Shown: piece by piece, positions 19,263 to 28,779 of the stretch
Numbering within the stretch: position 1 is the first letter of the stretch
How the letters are laid out: the number at the start of each line of letters is the position of its first letter
Notes under the pieces: generated by a model
What the model was told of the DNA's origin: nothing
Seen by the model: the letters and a program-made list of their open reading frames with translations, nothing else
Databases searched by the model: none
Program-made: the position numbers and the translations under genes
From: Gammaproteobacteria bacterium
GTDB taxonomy: Bacteria; Pseudomonadota; Gammaproteobacteria; Pseudomonadales; Pseudomonadaceae
NCBI GenBank assembly: GCA_012728315.1
Contig: JAAYFI010000014.1
Coordinates: 1 to 64,000 of the forward strand
Direction of reading: 5' to 3'
Length of the DNA stretch: 64,000 nt

Positions 19263-21254
19263 ATGGATACAGATACATCCACTCAAACTGGCAGAACTAT
19301 AAGTCCACCAGTGTTTTATACATCTGCGATTCTGATTACTATTCTGGTTGGCTTCGCCAGCATTTTCCCAGACGTATCGCAAGATTTTTTTAGTCAAGTG
19401 CAAGCTTGGATCGTAGAAAATGTAAGTTGGTTCTACATTCTGACCTTGGCTTTAATTCTAATAGCCACCGTATTTATGGCCGCAAGCCGCTATGGCGATA
19501 TCAAGCTTGGCCCTGATCATAGTGAGCCTGATTACAAAAACGCCTCTTGGTTTGCCATGCTGTTTTCTGCCGGTATGGGAATCGGCCTGATGTTCTTTGG
19601 TGTTGCAGAACCAGTGATGCACTTTATTGCACCGCCGGTCGGCGAGCCCAATACTATTGAAGCTGCGCGGGAAGCGATGAAACTCACCTTCTTCCACTGG
19701 GGTTTGCATGCTTGGGCAGTGTATGCCGTTGTAGCATTGATTCTAGCGTTCTTCTCCTACCGTCACGGCCTGCCTTTGACCTTACGCTCCGCCCTTTACC
19801 CATTAATTGGCGATCGTATCTACGGTCCGATTGGCCATGCGGTGGATATCTTCGCGATTATTAGCACAGTGTTAGGTATCGCCACCTCCCTCGGTTATGG
19901 CGTATTACAGATTAACAGTGGGTTTAACTATTTATTTGGCTTGCCCATTGGCACCAATGTCCAAGTGATTCTGATTATCAGCATTACCGCTTTGGCCACC
20001 TTATCGGTTGTCACGGGTTTGGATAAAGGCGTAAAACGGCTGTCAGAATTAAACCTGATTTTAGCGGTTATTTTATTAACTCTAGTTCTGATTCTGGGCC
20101 CTACAGCGTTATTGTTAAAAAGCTTTGTAGAGAACACCGGCGGTTATTTATCTGAAATTGTCAGCAAAACCTTTAATCTCTATGCCTATGACCCAACCGA
20201 CTGGCTCGGTGGCTGGACCTTACTGTACTGGGGCTGGTGGATTTCTTGGTCACCGTTTGTGGGTATGTTTATTGCCCGTGTTTCTCGCGGTCGTACGATT
20301 CGTGAATTTATTGTTGGTATTTTATTAGTACCATCGGGCTTCACTTTTTTATGGATGACGGCATTTGGTAACACCTCGATCTATATGATTATGAAGCAAG
20401 GCATAACCAGCCTAGCCGATACCGTCAGCGCTGACACATCCTTAGCGCTATTTGCTTTCTTAGAACACTTCCCCTTTTCAACCGTCCTCTCCATGGTTGC
20501 GGTGTGTATGGTGATTTTGTTCTTTGTGACTTCAGCAGACTCAGGCTCTTTAGTGATTGATATGCTGGCGTCCGGCGGTAAAACTGAAACACCTATTTGG
20601 CAACGTATTTTCTGGGCATCATCCACAGGCTTTGTTGCTATTGCACTGTTAATCGGCGGTGGTTTAGCGGCGCTACAAACCGCCACTATTGCCAGTGCTC
20701 TGCCCTTCTCAGCGATTCTATTGGTTTCCATTTGGGGCTTATTAAAAGCTCTGGATACGGACTCCACCAAGCGCATTCTCAGACAACAAAGCGCTACACA
20801 CCATCCTCGCCTACAACATTCGGCCGGTGGTTGGCAGCGACGTTTACGCAGCATGGTCATGTTCCCACGCCGCTCACACGTCAACCGTTTTATGGATGAA
20901 GTTGTGGTGCCGGCTTTTGAGGAGGTTGCCGAAGAGCTGCGCAAACAAGGCTATACCGCCGAAGTTGAAGAGCGTGAAGATAAGCGTTGTAAACTTGAAG
21001 TGCAGCATAATGTTGAAGCTAACTTTGTTTACGAAGTACGTGCGCGTGCTTATATACGTCCTGACCATATGTCACAAGACAGCAGTGAAGAGGATGCCGA
21101 GGAACGTGAAGAGCGTAAATACTTCCGTGCTGAAGTGCACCTTATGGAAGGCGGCCAAGATTACGACATCATGGGTTGGTCACGTGGCGAAGTGATTGAA
21201 GACATCCTTGATCAGTATGAGCAGCACATGCATTTCTTACACGTGGTGCGTTAA
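19263..21254 (+). CDS. BCCT family transporter, BetT-like (choline/betaine)
   Basis: A 663-residue secondary transporter with 12 predicted helices (about residues 15-505) and a long hydrophilic C-terminal extension of some 150 residues. Family hallmarks are GMGIGLMFFGVAEPVMHF and WTLLYWGWWISWSPFVGMF, the tryptophan-rich binding region of betaine/choline/carnitine transporters. The length and the long tail fit the BetT choline-transporter branch, where the tail affects osmotic activation. Start has AAGGAACTC upstream. No bet genes, BetI regulator or other osmolyte genes lie beside it, so it appears to be a stand-alone carrier. Substrate assignment is inferred. Confidence 0.88.
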   Translation: MDTDTSTQTGRTISPPVFYTSAILITILVGFASIFPDVSQDFFSQVQAWIVENVSWFYILTLALILIATVFMAASRYGDIKLGPDHSEPDYKNASWFAMLFSAGMGIGLMFFGVAEPVMHFIAPPVGEPNTIEAAREAMKLTFFHWGLHAWAVYAVVALILAFFSYRHGLPLTLRSALYPLIGDRIYGPIGHAVDIFAIISTVLGIATSLGYGVLQINSGFNYLFGLPIGTNVQVILIISITALATLSVVTGLDKGVKRLSELNLILAVILLTLVLILGPTALLLKSFVENTGGYLSEIVSKTFNLYAYDPTDWLGGWTLLYWGWWISWSPFVGMFIARVSRGRTIREFIVGILLVPSGFTFLWMTAFGNTSIYMIMKQGITSLADTVSADTSLALFAFLEHFPFSTVLSMVAVCMVILFFVTSADSGSLVIDMLASGGKTETPIWQRIFWASSTGFVAIALLIGGGLAALQTATIASALPFSAILLVSIWGLLKALDTDSTKRILRQQSATHHPRLQHSAGGWQRRLRSMVMFPRRSHVNRFMDEVVVPAFEEVAEELRKQGYTAEVEEREDKRCKLEVQHNVEANFVYEVRARAYIRPDHMSQDSSEEDAEEREERKYFRAEVHLMEGGQDYDIMGWSRGEVIEDILDQYEQHMHFLHVVR

Positions 21255-21278
21255 TGCTAGGAAGGCACTGATTCATTC

Positions 21279-21368
21279 CATCATTGCGGCGCAGCGAAGC
21301 GCTGTGGCAAGCGCTTACAGGCTGATACAGCAAGCCAATTAGATTGCTGCGCTACGCCTGCAATGATG
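21279..21368. repeat. 90-bp palindromic MITE-like element
   Basis: The ends are CATCATTGC (21279-21287) and GCAATGATG (21360-21368), perfect inverted repeats. The complementarity continues inward: CATTGCGGCGCAGCGAAGC against GCTGCGCTACGCCTGCAATG, giving about 20 bp of imperfect terminal inverted repeat around a 48-bp centre. No ORF lies inside. It is intergenic between the BCCT gene and rep. CGCTACGCCTGCAA is shared with 1108-1121, and AGCGAAGC with 9911-9918. Size, ends and intergenic location suit a non-autonomous palindromic mobile element. Confidence 0.6.
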
Positions 21369-21407
21369 TTGTGTGAAGTCTTTAGCATCGTCTTCGCCGA
21401 GTTACTG

Positions 21408-21436
21408 AGGCGCTCTGTATGAGCGCCTTTCTTTTT
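21408..21436 (+). terminator. Rho-independent terminator upstream of rep
   Basis: AGGCGCTC (21408-21415), loop TGTAT, GAGCGCCT (21421-21428), then TTCTTTTTT. A strong intrinsic terminator closing the BCCT transcript, about 150 bp after its stop and beyond the palindromic element. The rest of the 305-bp gap (to 21559) should hold the rep promoter; no clear one was picked. Confidence 0.85.
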
Positions 21437-21559
21437 TACCGTAAAACTTACCCAGCCGCACTGAATAATCCCGCGCTCCGCTCAGTGAGCAGGGCCTGAT
21501 TCAGCCGCCGCATAGCACTTCAATGCTAGAATAATGATTTTCACGATTCTGGTTTATTC

Positions 21560-23569
21560 ATGTCTAAGCTCAACCCTCGCCAACAAGAAGCAGTCAACTA
21601 CATCAGTGGCCCTATGCTGGTGCTGGCGGGTGCCGGCTCAGGTAAAACCAGTGTTATCACGCGCAAAATTGCTTACTTAATTCAACAGTGCGGCATCTCC
21701 GCACGCCATATTGTCGCGGTCACTTTTACCAATAAAGCTGCTCGCGAAATGAAAGAGCGGGTCACCTCTCTGCTGCGCGGCGCTGAAGGCCACGGTTTAA
21801 CTGTGTCCACCTTCCACAACCTCGGCCTGAATATCATCCGCCGTGAGCATGCTCTACTGGGTTATAAGCCTGGCTTTTCGATTTTTGATGATTCTGATGT
21901 TAAAAGCTTACTCACCGATATCATGCAAAAAGAATACGCCGGTGATGACGGCGCTGACGAAGTTAAAAACCTCATCAGCCAGTGGAAAAATGATTTAGTG
22001 TTACCCGAAGAAGCGTTAGAGCAGGCCCGCGGCGCTAAAGAACAAACCGCAGCCATTGTTTACAGTCACTATCAACGCACGCTCAAAGCCTACAACGCAG
22101 TGGATTTTGACGACTTAATTCTGCAACCGGTGAAACTCTTTCAAAACCACCCTGAAGTACTGGAAAAATGGCGTAACCGTATTCGTTATATGCTGGTCGA
22201 TGAATATCAAGACACCAACGCCAGCCAGTACCTGCTGGTTAAGTTACTGGTGAAAGAGCGCGCGCAGTTCACTGTGGTCGGTGATGATGACCAGTCGATT
22301 TATGCGTGGCGCGGCGCACGACCGGAAAACCTAATGCAGCTCAAAGAGGATTTTCCCTCGTTAAAAATCGTCATGCTGGAGCAAAACTACCGCTCTACTG
22401 GCCGTATTCTGAAATGCGCCAACACCTTGATTGCCAACAACCCCCACGAGTTTGTCAAAGAACTGTGGAGTGAAATGGGCCACGGTGATGAAATCCGCGT
22501 GATTCGTTGTCGTAATGAGGATGCTGAGGCGGAGCGTATTGCCCTAGAGATCCTCACCGAACATATGCGCACTCAACGCCCGTATAGCGATTTTGCCATT
22601 TTATACCGTGGCAACTACCAAGCAAAAATTATGGAACTCAAGCTGCAGGTGCATAAAGTGCCTTACCGCTTATCAGGCGGCACCAGTTTTTTTGGTCGCC
22701 AAGAAGTCAAAGACCTGATGTCGTACTTTCGCTTACTGGTCAATCCAGACGACGATAACGCTTTTTTGCGGGTGATTAACGTGCCGCGCCGCGAAATCGG
22801 CTCAACCACTTTAGAAAAGCTCAGTGCTTATGCCACTGAACGCAAAGTTTCTATGTATGAAGCCTCGGCAGAAATAGGTCTCGGCGAGCATTTAGGTGCA
22901 CGTTACACCGAACGTTTAGCTCGCTTTAAGCACTATATGGATAAGTTGCGCCAACGCTGTTTTAGTGAAGACCCCATCGCTGCTTTAAAAGAGATGATCA
23001 TCGATATTGACTATGAAAACTGGATCAGACAAAACAGCTCCAGTGAAAAAGCCTGTGAATACCGCATGAGTAATGTCTGGTTTTTAATTGAGGCATTAAA
23101 AAACACCTTAGAGCGCGATGAAGAAGGCGAAATGACCATCGAAGAAGCCATCGCCAAATTAGTCTTGCGCGATATGCTCGAGCGTCAAGAAGAAGACGAA
23201 GACGGTGCTGAAGGTGTGCAAATGATGACCTTGCACGCCTCAAAAGGCCTGGAGTTCCCCAGCGTTTATATCATGGGCATGGAAGAAGAGATTCTGCCCC
23301 ATCGCTCCAGCATTGAAGCCGACACCATCGAAGAAGAGCGCCGCTTAGCTTATGTCGGTATCACCCGCGCTCGTCGTAATCTAACCTTTACTTTTGCCAG
23401 CAAGCGTAAGCAATATGGTGAAATTGTAGAATGCACTCCCAGTCGCTTTCTTGATGAACTTCCGGCAGAAGACTTACAGTGGGAAGGCCTTGAAGAAGCA
23501 CCTGTAGAAGTTAAAGCCGCACGTGGTAATAGCGCTTTAGCGGATATTCGCGCCATGTTAAAAAAATAA
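21560..23569 (+). CDS. rep: ATP-dependent DNA helicase Rep
   Basis: A 669-residue superfamily 1A helicase, 3' to 5', that assists replication forks past protein blocks. It begins MSKLNPRQQEAVNYISGPML with Walker A LAGAGSGKTSVIT; other motifs are VTFTNKAAREMKER (Ia), LVDEYQDTNASQY (II), VVGDDDQSIYAWRGA (III), QNYRST (IV), MTLHASKGLEFPSVYIMG (V) and RRLAYVGITRARRNL (VI). Length and the QNYRST and EEILPHRSS blocks fit Rep rather than UvrD (about 720 aa). Start ATG 21560 has a weak Shine-Dalgarno. It stands alone between a terminator and an exporter gene 23 bp downstream. Confidence 0.95.
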   Translation: MSKLNPRQQEAVNYISGPMLVLAGAGSGKTSVITRKIAYLIQQCGISARHIVAVTFTNKAAREMKERVTSLLRGAEGHGLTVSTFHNLGLNIIRREHALLGYKPGFSIFDDSDVKSLLTDIMQKEYAGDDGADEVKNLISQWKNDLVLPEEALEQARGAKEQTAAIVYSHYQRTLKAYNAVDFDDLILQPVKLFQNHPEVLEKWRNRIRYMLVDEYQDTNASQYLLVKLLVKERAQFTVVGDDDQSIYAWRGARPENLMQLKEDFPSLKIVMLEQNYRSTGRILKCANTLIANNPHEFVKELWSEMGHGDEIRVIRCRNEDAEAERIALEILTEHMRTQRPYSDFAILYRGNYQAKIMELKLQVHKVPYRLSGGTSFFGRQEVKDLMSYFRLLVNPDDDNAFLRVINVPRREIGSTTLEKLSAYATERKVSMYEASAEIGLGEHLGARYTERLARFKHYMDKLRQRCFSEDPIAALKEMIIDIDYENWIRQNSSSEKACEYRMSNVWFLIEALKNTLERDEEGEMTIEEAIAKLVLRDMLERQEEDEDGAEGVQMMTLHASKGLEFPSVYIMGMEEEILPHRSSIEADTIEEERRLAYVGITRARRNLTFTFASKRKQYGEIVECTPSRFLDELPAEDLQWEGLEEAPVEVKAARGNSALADIRAMLKK

Positions 23570-23592
23570 TTGACTCAAATTTAAGGAATAAC

Positions 23593-24813
23593 ATTATTTC
23601 TCAAGCAGCAGCCAAAAATACCCTCAGCGTGCAACTGATTATTCTGCTGGCCTCGCTAAGTGCTCTGGTGGCTGCAGCAATTGATATGTACCTGCCTGCT
23701 TTTCCTACAGTTGCTACGAGCCTGGATATTACCCCTGGGCAAGTCCAGCAAACTCTTTCAGTATTTTTAATTGGTTTAGGCATCGGCCAAGGCTTGTACG
23801 GCCCCCTGCTAGATCGTTTCGGGCGCAAGCCACCCCTGCTCTTTGGCATCACCTTATTCACTATTGGCTCAGTGGCCGCAGCACTGACCACCAGTTTTGA
23901 AGGCTTACTGATCGCACGCTTTTTACAAGCACTGGGCGCTGCTGCAGGTTCTGTGGCATCACGTGCAGTGGTTACTGACACCTGCGACCCACAAAGTTCA
24001 GCACGCATCTACTCGATGCTGATGCAAGTGATGATGATCGCTCCTATCACTGCCCCGATGCTAGGCGGACTGATTTTACTCTATGGCCAATGGCAGCTCA
24101 TTTTCTGGGTATTGGCCCTGTTCGGGATGATCTGCGCTGTATTTACCCTACGTCTACTGCCCGAAACCTTGCCCGTTGCACGTCGTGTCCCCTTATCAAT
24201 CCGCAGTATTGTGCGCAACTACGCTATACAACTGAGCAATCCCAGCTTCTTTTTTTACACTCTGGCAGCCAGCTGCACCTTGGGTTGTTTGTTTATTTAT
24301 ATCAACAACTCCCCTTTTGTATTTATTGAAATGTTTAACCTATCGCCTAACCAGTTCAGCTATATCTTTGCCGCCAATGCCTTAGTCATGATTGGTATCA
24401 GCCAAATCAATTTACGCTTATTGAAGCTGTATAGCGTGATCCGCGTACTCTTTATTGGCCTCGGCGGTTTTATCACAACAGGTCTAGTACTCCTCAGCTT
24501 AGTGCAGCTGAACTGGGAGTCACTGTGGAGTTACAGCATACTGCTTGGTTTAGGCATGGCGATGCTCGGCTTAATTACCGGCAATCTGACCGCTTTAACT
24601 ATGGCGCACACACAACAGTATGCAGGTATCGCTTCAGCGCTGATGGGCCTTATTCAATTTTTACTCGCTGCCACTATTGGCTTTTTAGCGAGCATCGCAG
24701 CGCCACCCTCCCTCTCCACCTTACCTATTGCACTGCTCGTGCTGGGCTTGGCTGCTTTAGCTTTGTGTCTGCTGGGTAAAAGCATGGCGCAACAGGCTAC
24801 GCCAGACCCTTAA
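23593..24813 (+). CDS. Bcr/CflA-type MFS drug-efflux transporter, apparent ATT start
   Basis: A 12-helix major facilitator of the Bcr/CflA branch: AAAIDMYLPAFPTVA in helix 1, GLGIGQGLYGPLLDRFGRKPPLL as the conserved helix 2-3 loop, then FLQALGAAAGSVASRAVV. Such proteins expel drugs by proton antiport. The frame is open upstream but has no ATG, GTG or TTG until GTG 23629, which has no Shine-Dalgarno. By contrast AAGGA (23583-23587) is five bases before an in-frame ATT at 23593, giving about 406 residues beginning (M)ISQAAAKNTLSV. I therefore place the start at ATT. If GTG is used instead, the protein is 394 residues. It starts 23 bp after rep. Confidence 0.85.
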   Translation: MISQAAAKNTLSVQLIILLASLSALVAAAIDMYLPAFPTVATSLDITPGQVQQTLSVFLIGLGIGQGLYGPLLDRFGRKPPLLFGITLFTIGSVAAALTTSFEGLLIARFLQALGAAAGSVASRAVVTDTCDPQSSARIYSMLMQVMMIAPITAPMLGGLILLYGQWQLIFWVLALFGMICAVFTLRLLPETLPVARRVPLSIRSIVRNYAIQLSNPSFFFYTLAASCTLGCLFIYINNSPFVFIEMFNLSPNQFSYIFAANALVMIGISQINLRLLKLYSVIRVLFIGLGGFITTGLVLLSLVQLNWESLWSYSILLGLGMAMLGLITGNLTALTMAHTQQYAGIASALMGLIQFLLAATIGFLASIAAPPSLSTLPIALLVLGLAALALCLLGKSMAQQATPDP

Positions 24814-24865
24814 GCCCGACAGTCGGCACTCTAGCCCCCTTGCCCAATCATCAAGGAGCGGTTTA

Positions 24866-24907
24866 ATGCAGCGAAAACATCAACGCTCATCGCGCAAATA
24901 CTGCTAG
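24866..24907 (+). other. 13-codon mini-ORF with a strong Shine-Dalgarno (possible leader peptide)
   Basis: AAGGAG at 24853-24858 is eight bases before ATG 24866. The reading is MQRKHQRSSRKYC then TAG, a very basic 13-residue peptide. It ends 37 bp before the SLC13 permease gene, whose own Shine-Dalgarno is weak. A translated leader that affects the downstream gene is possible, but chance cannot be excluded. Confidence 0.3.
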
Positions 24908-24944
24908 GCTGGTTAGCGCAGCTCAATAGTTAAGTGAGACGTTT

Positions 24945-26711
24945 ATGACCCTTGAAATTATTCTCGTTTTACTGATTACTCTGTCAGCAATGGTACTCTT
25001 TGTGACAGAAAAACTACGTATTGATGCCATTGCTATTCTAGTTCTAGTCAGTTTAACGCTACTGAATCTGGTCAGCCCAAGCGAAGCTTTAAGCGGCTTT
25101 AGTAACTCAGCCACCATTACCGTGGCCTCTATGTTTGTTCTTGCAGCAGGGCTGCAAAACAGTGGTGCGCTTGCAGGCATCCAAAAATTACTGAGCGCCG
25201 CCCGTTCACCGCTGCAGTTTATGTTAATGCTATTTGCCTTATTGGCAGTCATCGCGCCCTTCGTCAACAATACTGCGGTGGTCGCAATCTTTATTCCCAT
25301 CGTGATTGCCGCCAGCCTCAAAGTTGGCCTTGCACCCTCGAAAACATTAATTCCACTGTCCTACGTGGCGCAGATGATGGGCGTGATGACCTTGATTGGC
25401 TCTTCCACTAACCTGTTGGTCAATTCCATTGCCAAAGATCTGGGTCACCCAGGCTTTAGCATGTTTGAATTCTTACCCCTAGCGGTAATTTGCGCGCTCG
25501 CTGGTTGCCTCTATTTACTAACCTTAGGCCGCTGGTTATTACCTGACGTACGCAGCGCTGATTTAGAAAACCTCTATGAATTTGGCCACTATATAAGCGA
25601 GTTAAAAGTCACCAAAGACTCGAAACTATTGGGTATCAGCGTTGAAGAAGCCAAACTCAGCACAGGCTACAATGTCTATATTCTTGAGCTACTGCGTGAC
25701 GGGGAAAAGTACTGGTCACCGCGTTCAGAAGAGTTACGCGAGGGCGATATTTTACTCGCCCGCGGTGTGTGGTCTGATCTGGAAGCCCTGAAAGATGAGC
25801 AAAAGCTGGAGTTCAATACGCAAACCGATTTTCAGCTTAAAGGCGCCAAACAGGAAAAGTCCGTCCTTGCCGAAGTGATGATCGCCCCGCAGTCTCGTGC
25901 CGCTGGACGCCTACTGGCGGTACTGAACCGCAGTTGGCGTTATAACGCCTCGGTGATGGGCGTACAACGGCGTGGACAAGTGATACGCAAACAACTCAAT
26001 AGTTTACGTTTGCGCATCGGCGATATTTTGCTATTAGCCTTACCGGAAAAAGACTTAATCGCGCTGCGTAAAGATAAAAGTGTCATTGTTATTTCGCAGC
26101 GTGAAGCCACGCAGGCGTTCGGTTGGCGAGCGCCTTTTGCCATCGCTGTAATGACTGCCGTCGTAAGCGTCTCGGCGCTGGGTTGGTTACCCATTGCCCT
26201 ATCTGCACTGACCGGTGCCGTGGCCATGACCTTAGCGGGCTGCATCCATGCCGATGATGTCTATGAGAGCACCGACTGGTCGATTGTGATTCTAATTGCT
26301 GGCCTGTTACCGCTGGGACTGGCCATGAGCAGTAGCGGTGCAGCACAGTTTTTAGTGGATAACAGCATTGGTTTAGTCAGCCATTTGGGACCGCATGTGG
26401 TACTCGCAGTCCTCTATTTGATGGCTCTGGCGTTGGGCGAGTTAATGAGTAATTCAGCCGCCGCGGTACTGCTGACACCCATCGGTTTTTCGACCGCACA
26501 ACTGATGGGCGCCGACCCAACCCCGTTTTTAATAGCCATCACTTTCGCCGCCTCCACCAGCTTTATGACTCCTGTGGGTTATCAAACCAATATGATGGTG
26601 TATAACGCCGGTGGTTATAAATTCAGCGATTTTATTAAGGTGGGCTTACCGTTGAATAGTATTTTCTGGGTGTTGGGGGTGATTTTTATTCCGATGTTTT
26701 GGCCGTTTTAA
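24945..26711 (+). CDS. SLC13 family permease with TrkA-C-like regulatory domains
   Basis: A 588-residue membrane carrier of the SLC13/ion transporter superfamily. The N-terminal half has about five to six helices with NNTAVVAIFIPIV and IGSSTNLLVNSI, the asparagine/serine hairpin motif that binds sodium and substrate. Residues about 205-375 are soluble and contain two TrkA-C/RCK_C-like domains (LKVTKDSKLLGISVEEAKL; ILLARGVWSDL). The second helical half repeats the signature as SNSAAAVLLTPIGF and FMTPVGYQTNMMVYNAGGY. Such proteins carry di- and tricarboxylates or sulfate; the substrate here is unknown. The start codon has a weak Shine-Dalgarno, and a basic mini-ORF precedes it. Confidence 0.87.
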   Translation: MTLEIILVLLITLSAMVLFVTEKLRIDAIAILVLVSLTLLNLVSPSEALSGFSNSATITVASMFVLAAGLQNSGALAGIQKLLSAARSPLQFMLMLFALLAVIAPFVNNTAVVAIFIPIVIAASLKVGLAPSKTLIPLSYVAQMMGVMTLIGSSTNLLVNSIAKDLGHPGFSMFEFLPLAVICALAGCLYLLTLGRWLLPDVRSADLENLYEFGHYISELKVTKDSKLLGISVEEAKLSTGYNVYILELLRDGEKYWSPRSEELREGDILLARGVWSDLEALKDEQKLEFNTQTDFQLKGAKQEKSVLAEVMIAPQSRAAGRLLAVLNRSWRYNASVMGVQRRGQVIRKQLNSLRLRIGDILLLALPEKDLIALRKDKSVIVISQREATQAFGWRAPFAIAVMTAVVSVSALGWLPIALSALTGAVAMTLAGCIHADDVYESTDWSIVILIAGLLPLGLAMSSSGAAQFLVDNSIGLVSHLGPHVVLAVLYLMALALGELMSNSAAAVLLTPIGFSTAQLMGADPTPFLIAITFAASTSFMTPVGYQTNMMVYNAGGYKFSDFIKVGLPLNSIFWVLGVIFIPMFWPF

Positions 26712-26916
26712 GGCGGTGGACACCCTGTAACTGAGAGCACGACAGCATCTCTAATGAGGCGAGCAACTTCACCATGCCACTCCAGCCCATGCAGATTTGA
26801 TTGTGCAAATGGAGGCCGTGAAACGGTGTTGCAAAATACAATTACCGACGTCCTTTCTATGATTTGCAAACCCTTCGCCCCATAGCGACTGGTTCAAAGT
26901 GTCTTTCAAACAGCAT

Positions 26917-27624
26917 TTAAAATGGCAAAATACTGCCATCCCAATTCAATAAAGAACCACTCACCTCAAGTGTCAACTCATCACGCACCTTTAACAGCCG
27001 CTGCGCGGTCTGCTCGGCCGTTTGCAACTGGCCTTGTGGCAGATTGCTTTGAAAAGGCTCAGATAACGGAGTGTCGGTTGTGCCTGGGTGTACGCTAACA
27101 ATGCAGGCGCTGGGATTAAGTCGCCTTACTTCGAGGCTGAAGTTTTTTACTAACATATTCAGCGCAGCTTTACTCATACGATAGCTGTACCAACCGCCCA
27201 ATTGATTATCCGTGATACTGCCAACTTTGGCGCTCAGCACTAACACTTTAACCTGCGGTGTACGGGTCAAATAGCGAAATAAAGCGCGTAAGTATTGCGC
27301 AGGGATAATGACATTAGTGTGTAAACGCTGCGCCAATTGTTCACTGTTCAGCTGGCGAATGGTTTTCTCTGGCATAGCCGCTGCATCATGCAAGACACCA
27401 TTGCAGATAAAAACTGTATCAGGCAGTTGTTGTAGTGCTTCCTCTACGCTGTGCTGGCAGCTGTCTTCACTCTGTAAGGCATCTTGCTGCCAAATGTAGG
27501 CGCTAGTGCTTGGTGCAGGCTGACGACTAATGATACTCACCCGTGCGCCTTGATCATGACTCTGCTTGGCGATGGCTTGGGCGATCTGGCTACTACCGCC
27601 AATAATCAAAACTGATTTAGACAT
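26917..27624 (-). CDS. Short-chain dehydrogenase/reductase (SDR), C-factor-like
   Basis: A 235-residue NAD(P)-dependent oxidoreductase. IIGGSSQIAQAIAKQ is the dinucleotide-binding glycine loop, slightly changed from the usual GxxxGIG. ICNGVLHD takes the place of NNAG, SAKVGSI carries the catalytic Ser, and YSYRMSKAALN carries the Tyr-xxx-Lys pair. HPGTTDTPLSEPF near the C-terminus matches the CsgA/C-factor-like SDRs that end with a similar loop. Start has AAGGTGA four bases upstream. Substrate is unknown. It stands alone, convergent with the SLC13 permease; the 205-bp gap between them shows nothing I can name. Confidence 0.83.
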   Translation of the reverse strand: MSKSVLIIGGSSQIAQAIAKQSHDQGARVSIISRQPAPSTSAYIWQQDALQSEDSCQHSVEEALQQLPDTVFICNGVLHDAAAMPEKTIRQLNSEQLAQRLHTNVIIPAQYLRALFRYLTRTPQVKVLVLSAKVGSITDNQLGGWYSYRMSKAALNMLVKNFSLEVRRLNPSACIVSVHPGTTDTPLSEPFQSNLPQGQLQTAEQTAQRLLKVRDELTLEVSGSLLNWDGSILPF

Positions 27625-27742
27625 AGTGTCACCTTAGTCTGCGATGTCATGCTTAGCGCTTTCACCTGAACAATTGAGCCTATTATTGCTCAGCCAGATG
27701 AAACTTAGCATGCCCTGCGCAACAAATGCGCATTGTTCAGAC

Positions 27743-27773
27743 AATAAAAAAGGCGACTATGAAAGTCGCCTTT
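27743..27773 (-). terminator. Rho-independent terminator after rpoH
   Basis: On the minus strand AAAGGCGACT, loop TTCAT, AGTCGCCTTT is followed by TTTATTG, a perfect 10-bp stem with a T tract. It starts about 20 bp after the rpoH stop codon. Confidence 0.9.
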
Positions 27774-27793
27774 GATCACCCGTTAGATACTAC

Positions 27794-28654
27794 TTACGCA
27801 GCAATACTGCCTTTAATTTTCTTCATCGCATTTTTTTCAAGTTGACGAATACGCTCAGCAGACACACCGTATTGTGCGGCTAGATCATGCAGAGTCACTT
27901 TTTCATCCGACAACCAACGCTGCTGTAGAATATCTCGGCTACGCTCATCCAACTGGCTCAATGCTTCATGCAAACTGTTGTTGGCACTTTCAGTTTCATC
28001 AGACGCCTCCAGCTGCAAGGCTGGATCATAGCTGTGATCTTCTAAATAATTGGCTGGCGACTGGTAAGCGTTATCATCATCGTCATTATCTGCCGGATCA
28101 AACGACATATCATGACCGGCTAAACGGCTTTCCATTTCCCGAACTTCACGTGCTTCCACACCTAAAGAATCAGCTACAGCTTCTACTTCTGCATTGGTCA
28201 GCCAAGCTAAACGCTTTTTCTGGCTACGCAAATTAAAGAACAGTTTGCGCTGTGCTTTAGTGGTCGCAACTTTAACAATGCGCCAATTGCGTAATACATA
28301 CTCATGGATTTCAGCTTTAATCCAATGCACTGCAAACGAGACTAAGCGCACACCTACTTCTGGGTTAAAGCGCTTTACAGCCTTCATTAAACCCACGTTA
28401 CCCTCTTGGATTAAATCGCCTTGCGGTAATCCATAACCTGAATAGCTGCGCGCAATATGTACGACAAAACGCAAATGAGCCATAACTAATTGGCGGGCAG
28501 CATCTAAATCTTGGTGATAATACAAACGTTCACCTAAATCACGCTCTTCCTCTACGCTTAATACGGGAATAGCGTTTACCGAGCTCACATAAGCTTGCAG
28601 GTTTGAACCTGGACTCAGCATATGAGCGGTTTGTAATGCGGTCGTGGTGGTCAT
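27794..28654 (-). CDS. rpoH: RNA polymerase sigma-32 (heat-shock sigma factor)
   Basis: A 286-residue sigma factor directing transcription of heat-shock genes. Region 1.2-2 reads [52 protein letters not shown] and [20 protein letters not shown]. The RpoH box [12 protein letters not shown] follows, and region 4.2 is [24 protein letters not shown] 28654 ([12 protein letters not shown]) is chosen because GGAGGA is six bases upstream; an upstream start would add 13 atypical residues. A likely minus-strand -10, TATAAT, lies at 28685-28690. The gene follows ftsX, the classic ftsYEX-rpoH order. Confidence 0.96.
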   Translation of the reverse strand: MTTTTALQTAHMLSPGSNLQAYVSSVNAIPVLSVEEERDLGERLYYHQDLDAARQLVMAHLRFVVHIARSYSGYGLPQGDLIQEGNVGLMKAVKRFNPEVGVRLVSFAVHWIKAEIHEYVLRNWRIVKVATTKAQRKLFFNLRSQKKRLAWLTNAEVEAVADSLGVEAREVREMESRLAGHDMSFDPADNDDDDNAYQSPANYLEDHSYDPALQLEASDETESANNSLHEALSQLDERSRDILQQRWLSDEKVTLHDLAAQYGVSAERIRQLEKNAMKKIKGSIAA

Positions 28655-28779
28655 AAATATCCTCCAACGGGTGACAACATCTAAATTATACAACTAAATA
28701 TATAGATGGCTTTTTACTGAAAAAGTTCCGTATATTTCAGCTAAACAACAGGACATCCATCTCGGCAACAACTTTACTT

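Noticed and set aside
20381-20944. 187-codon minus-strand frame inside the BCCT transporter gene
   Set aside because: Opposite-strand shadow of a clear family protein; composition is not protein-like.
26712-26916. tRNA or small RNA between the SLC13 and SDR genes
   Set aside because: No cloverleaf, T-loop GTTCRANNC or terminator could be found there.
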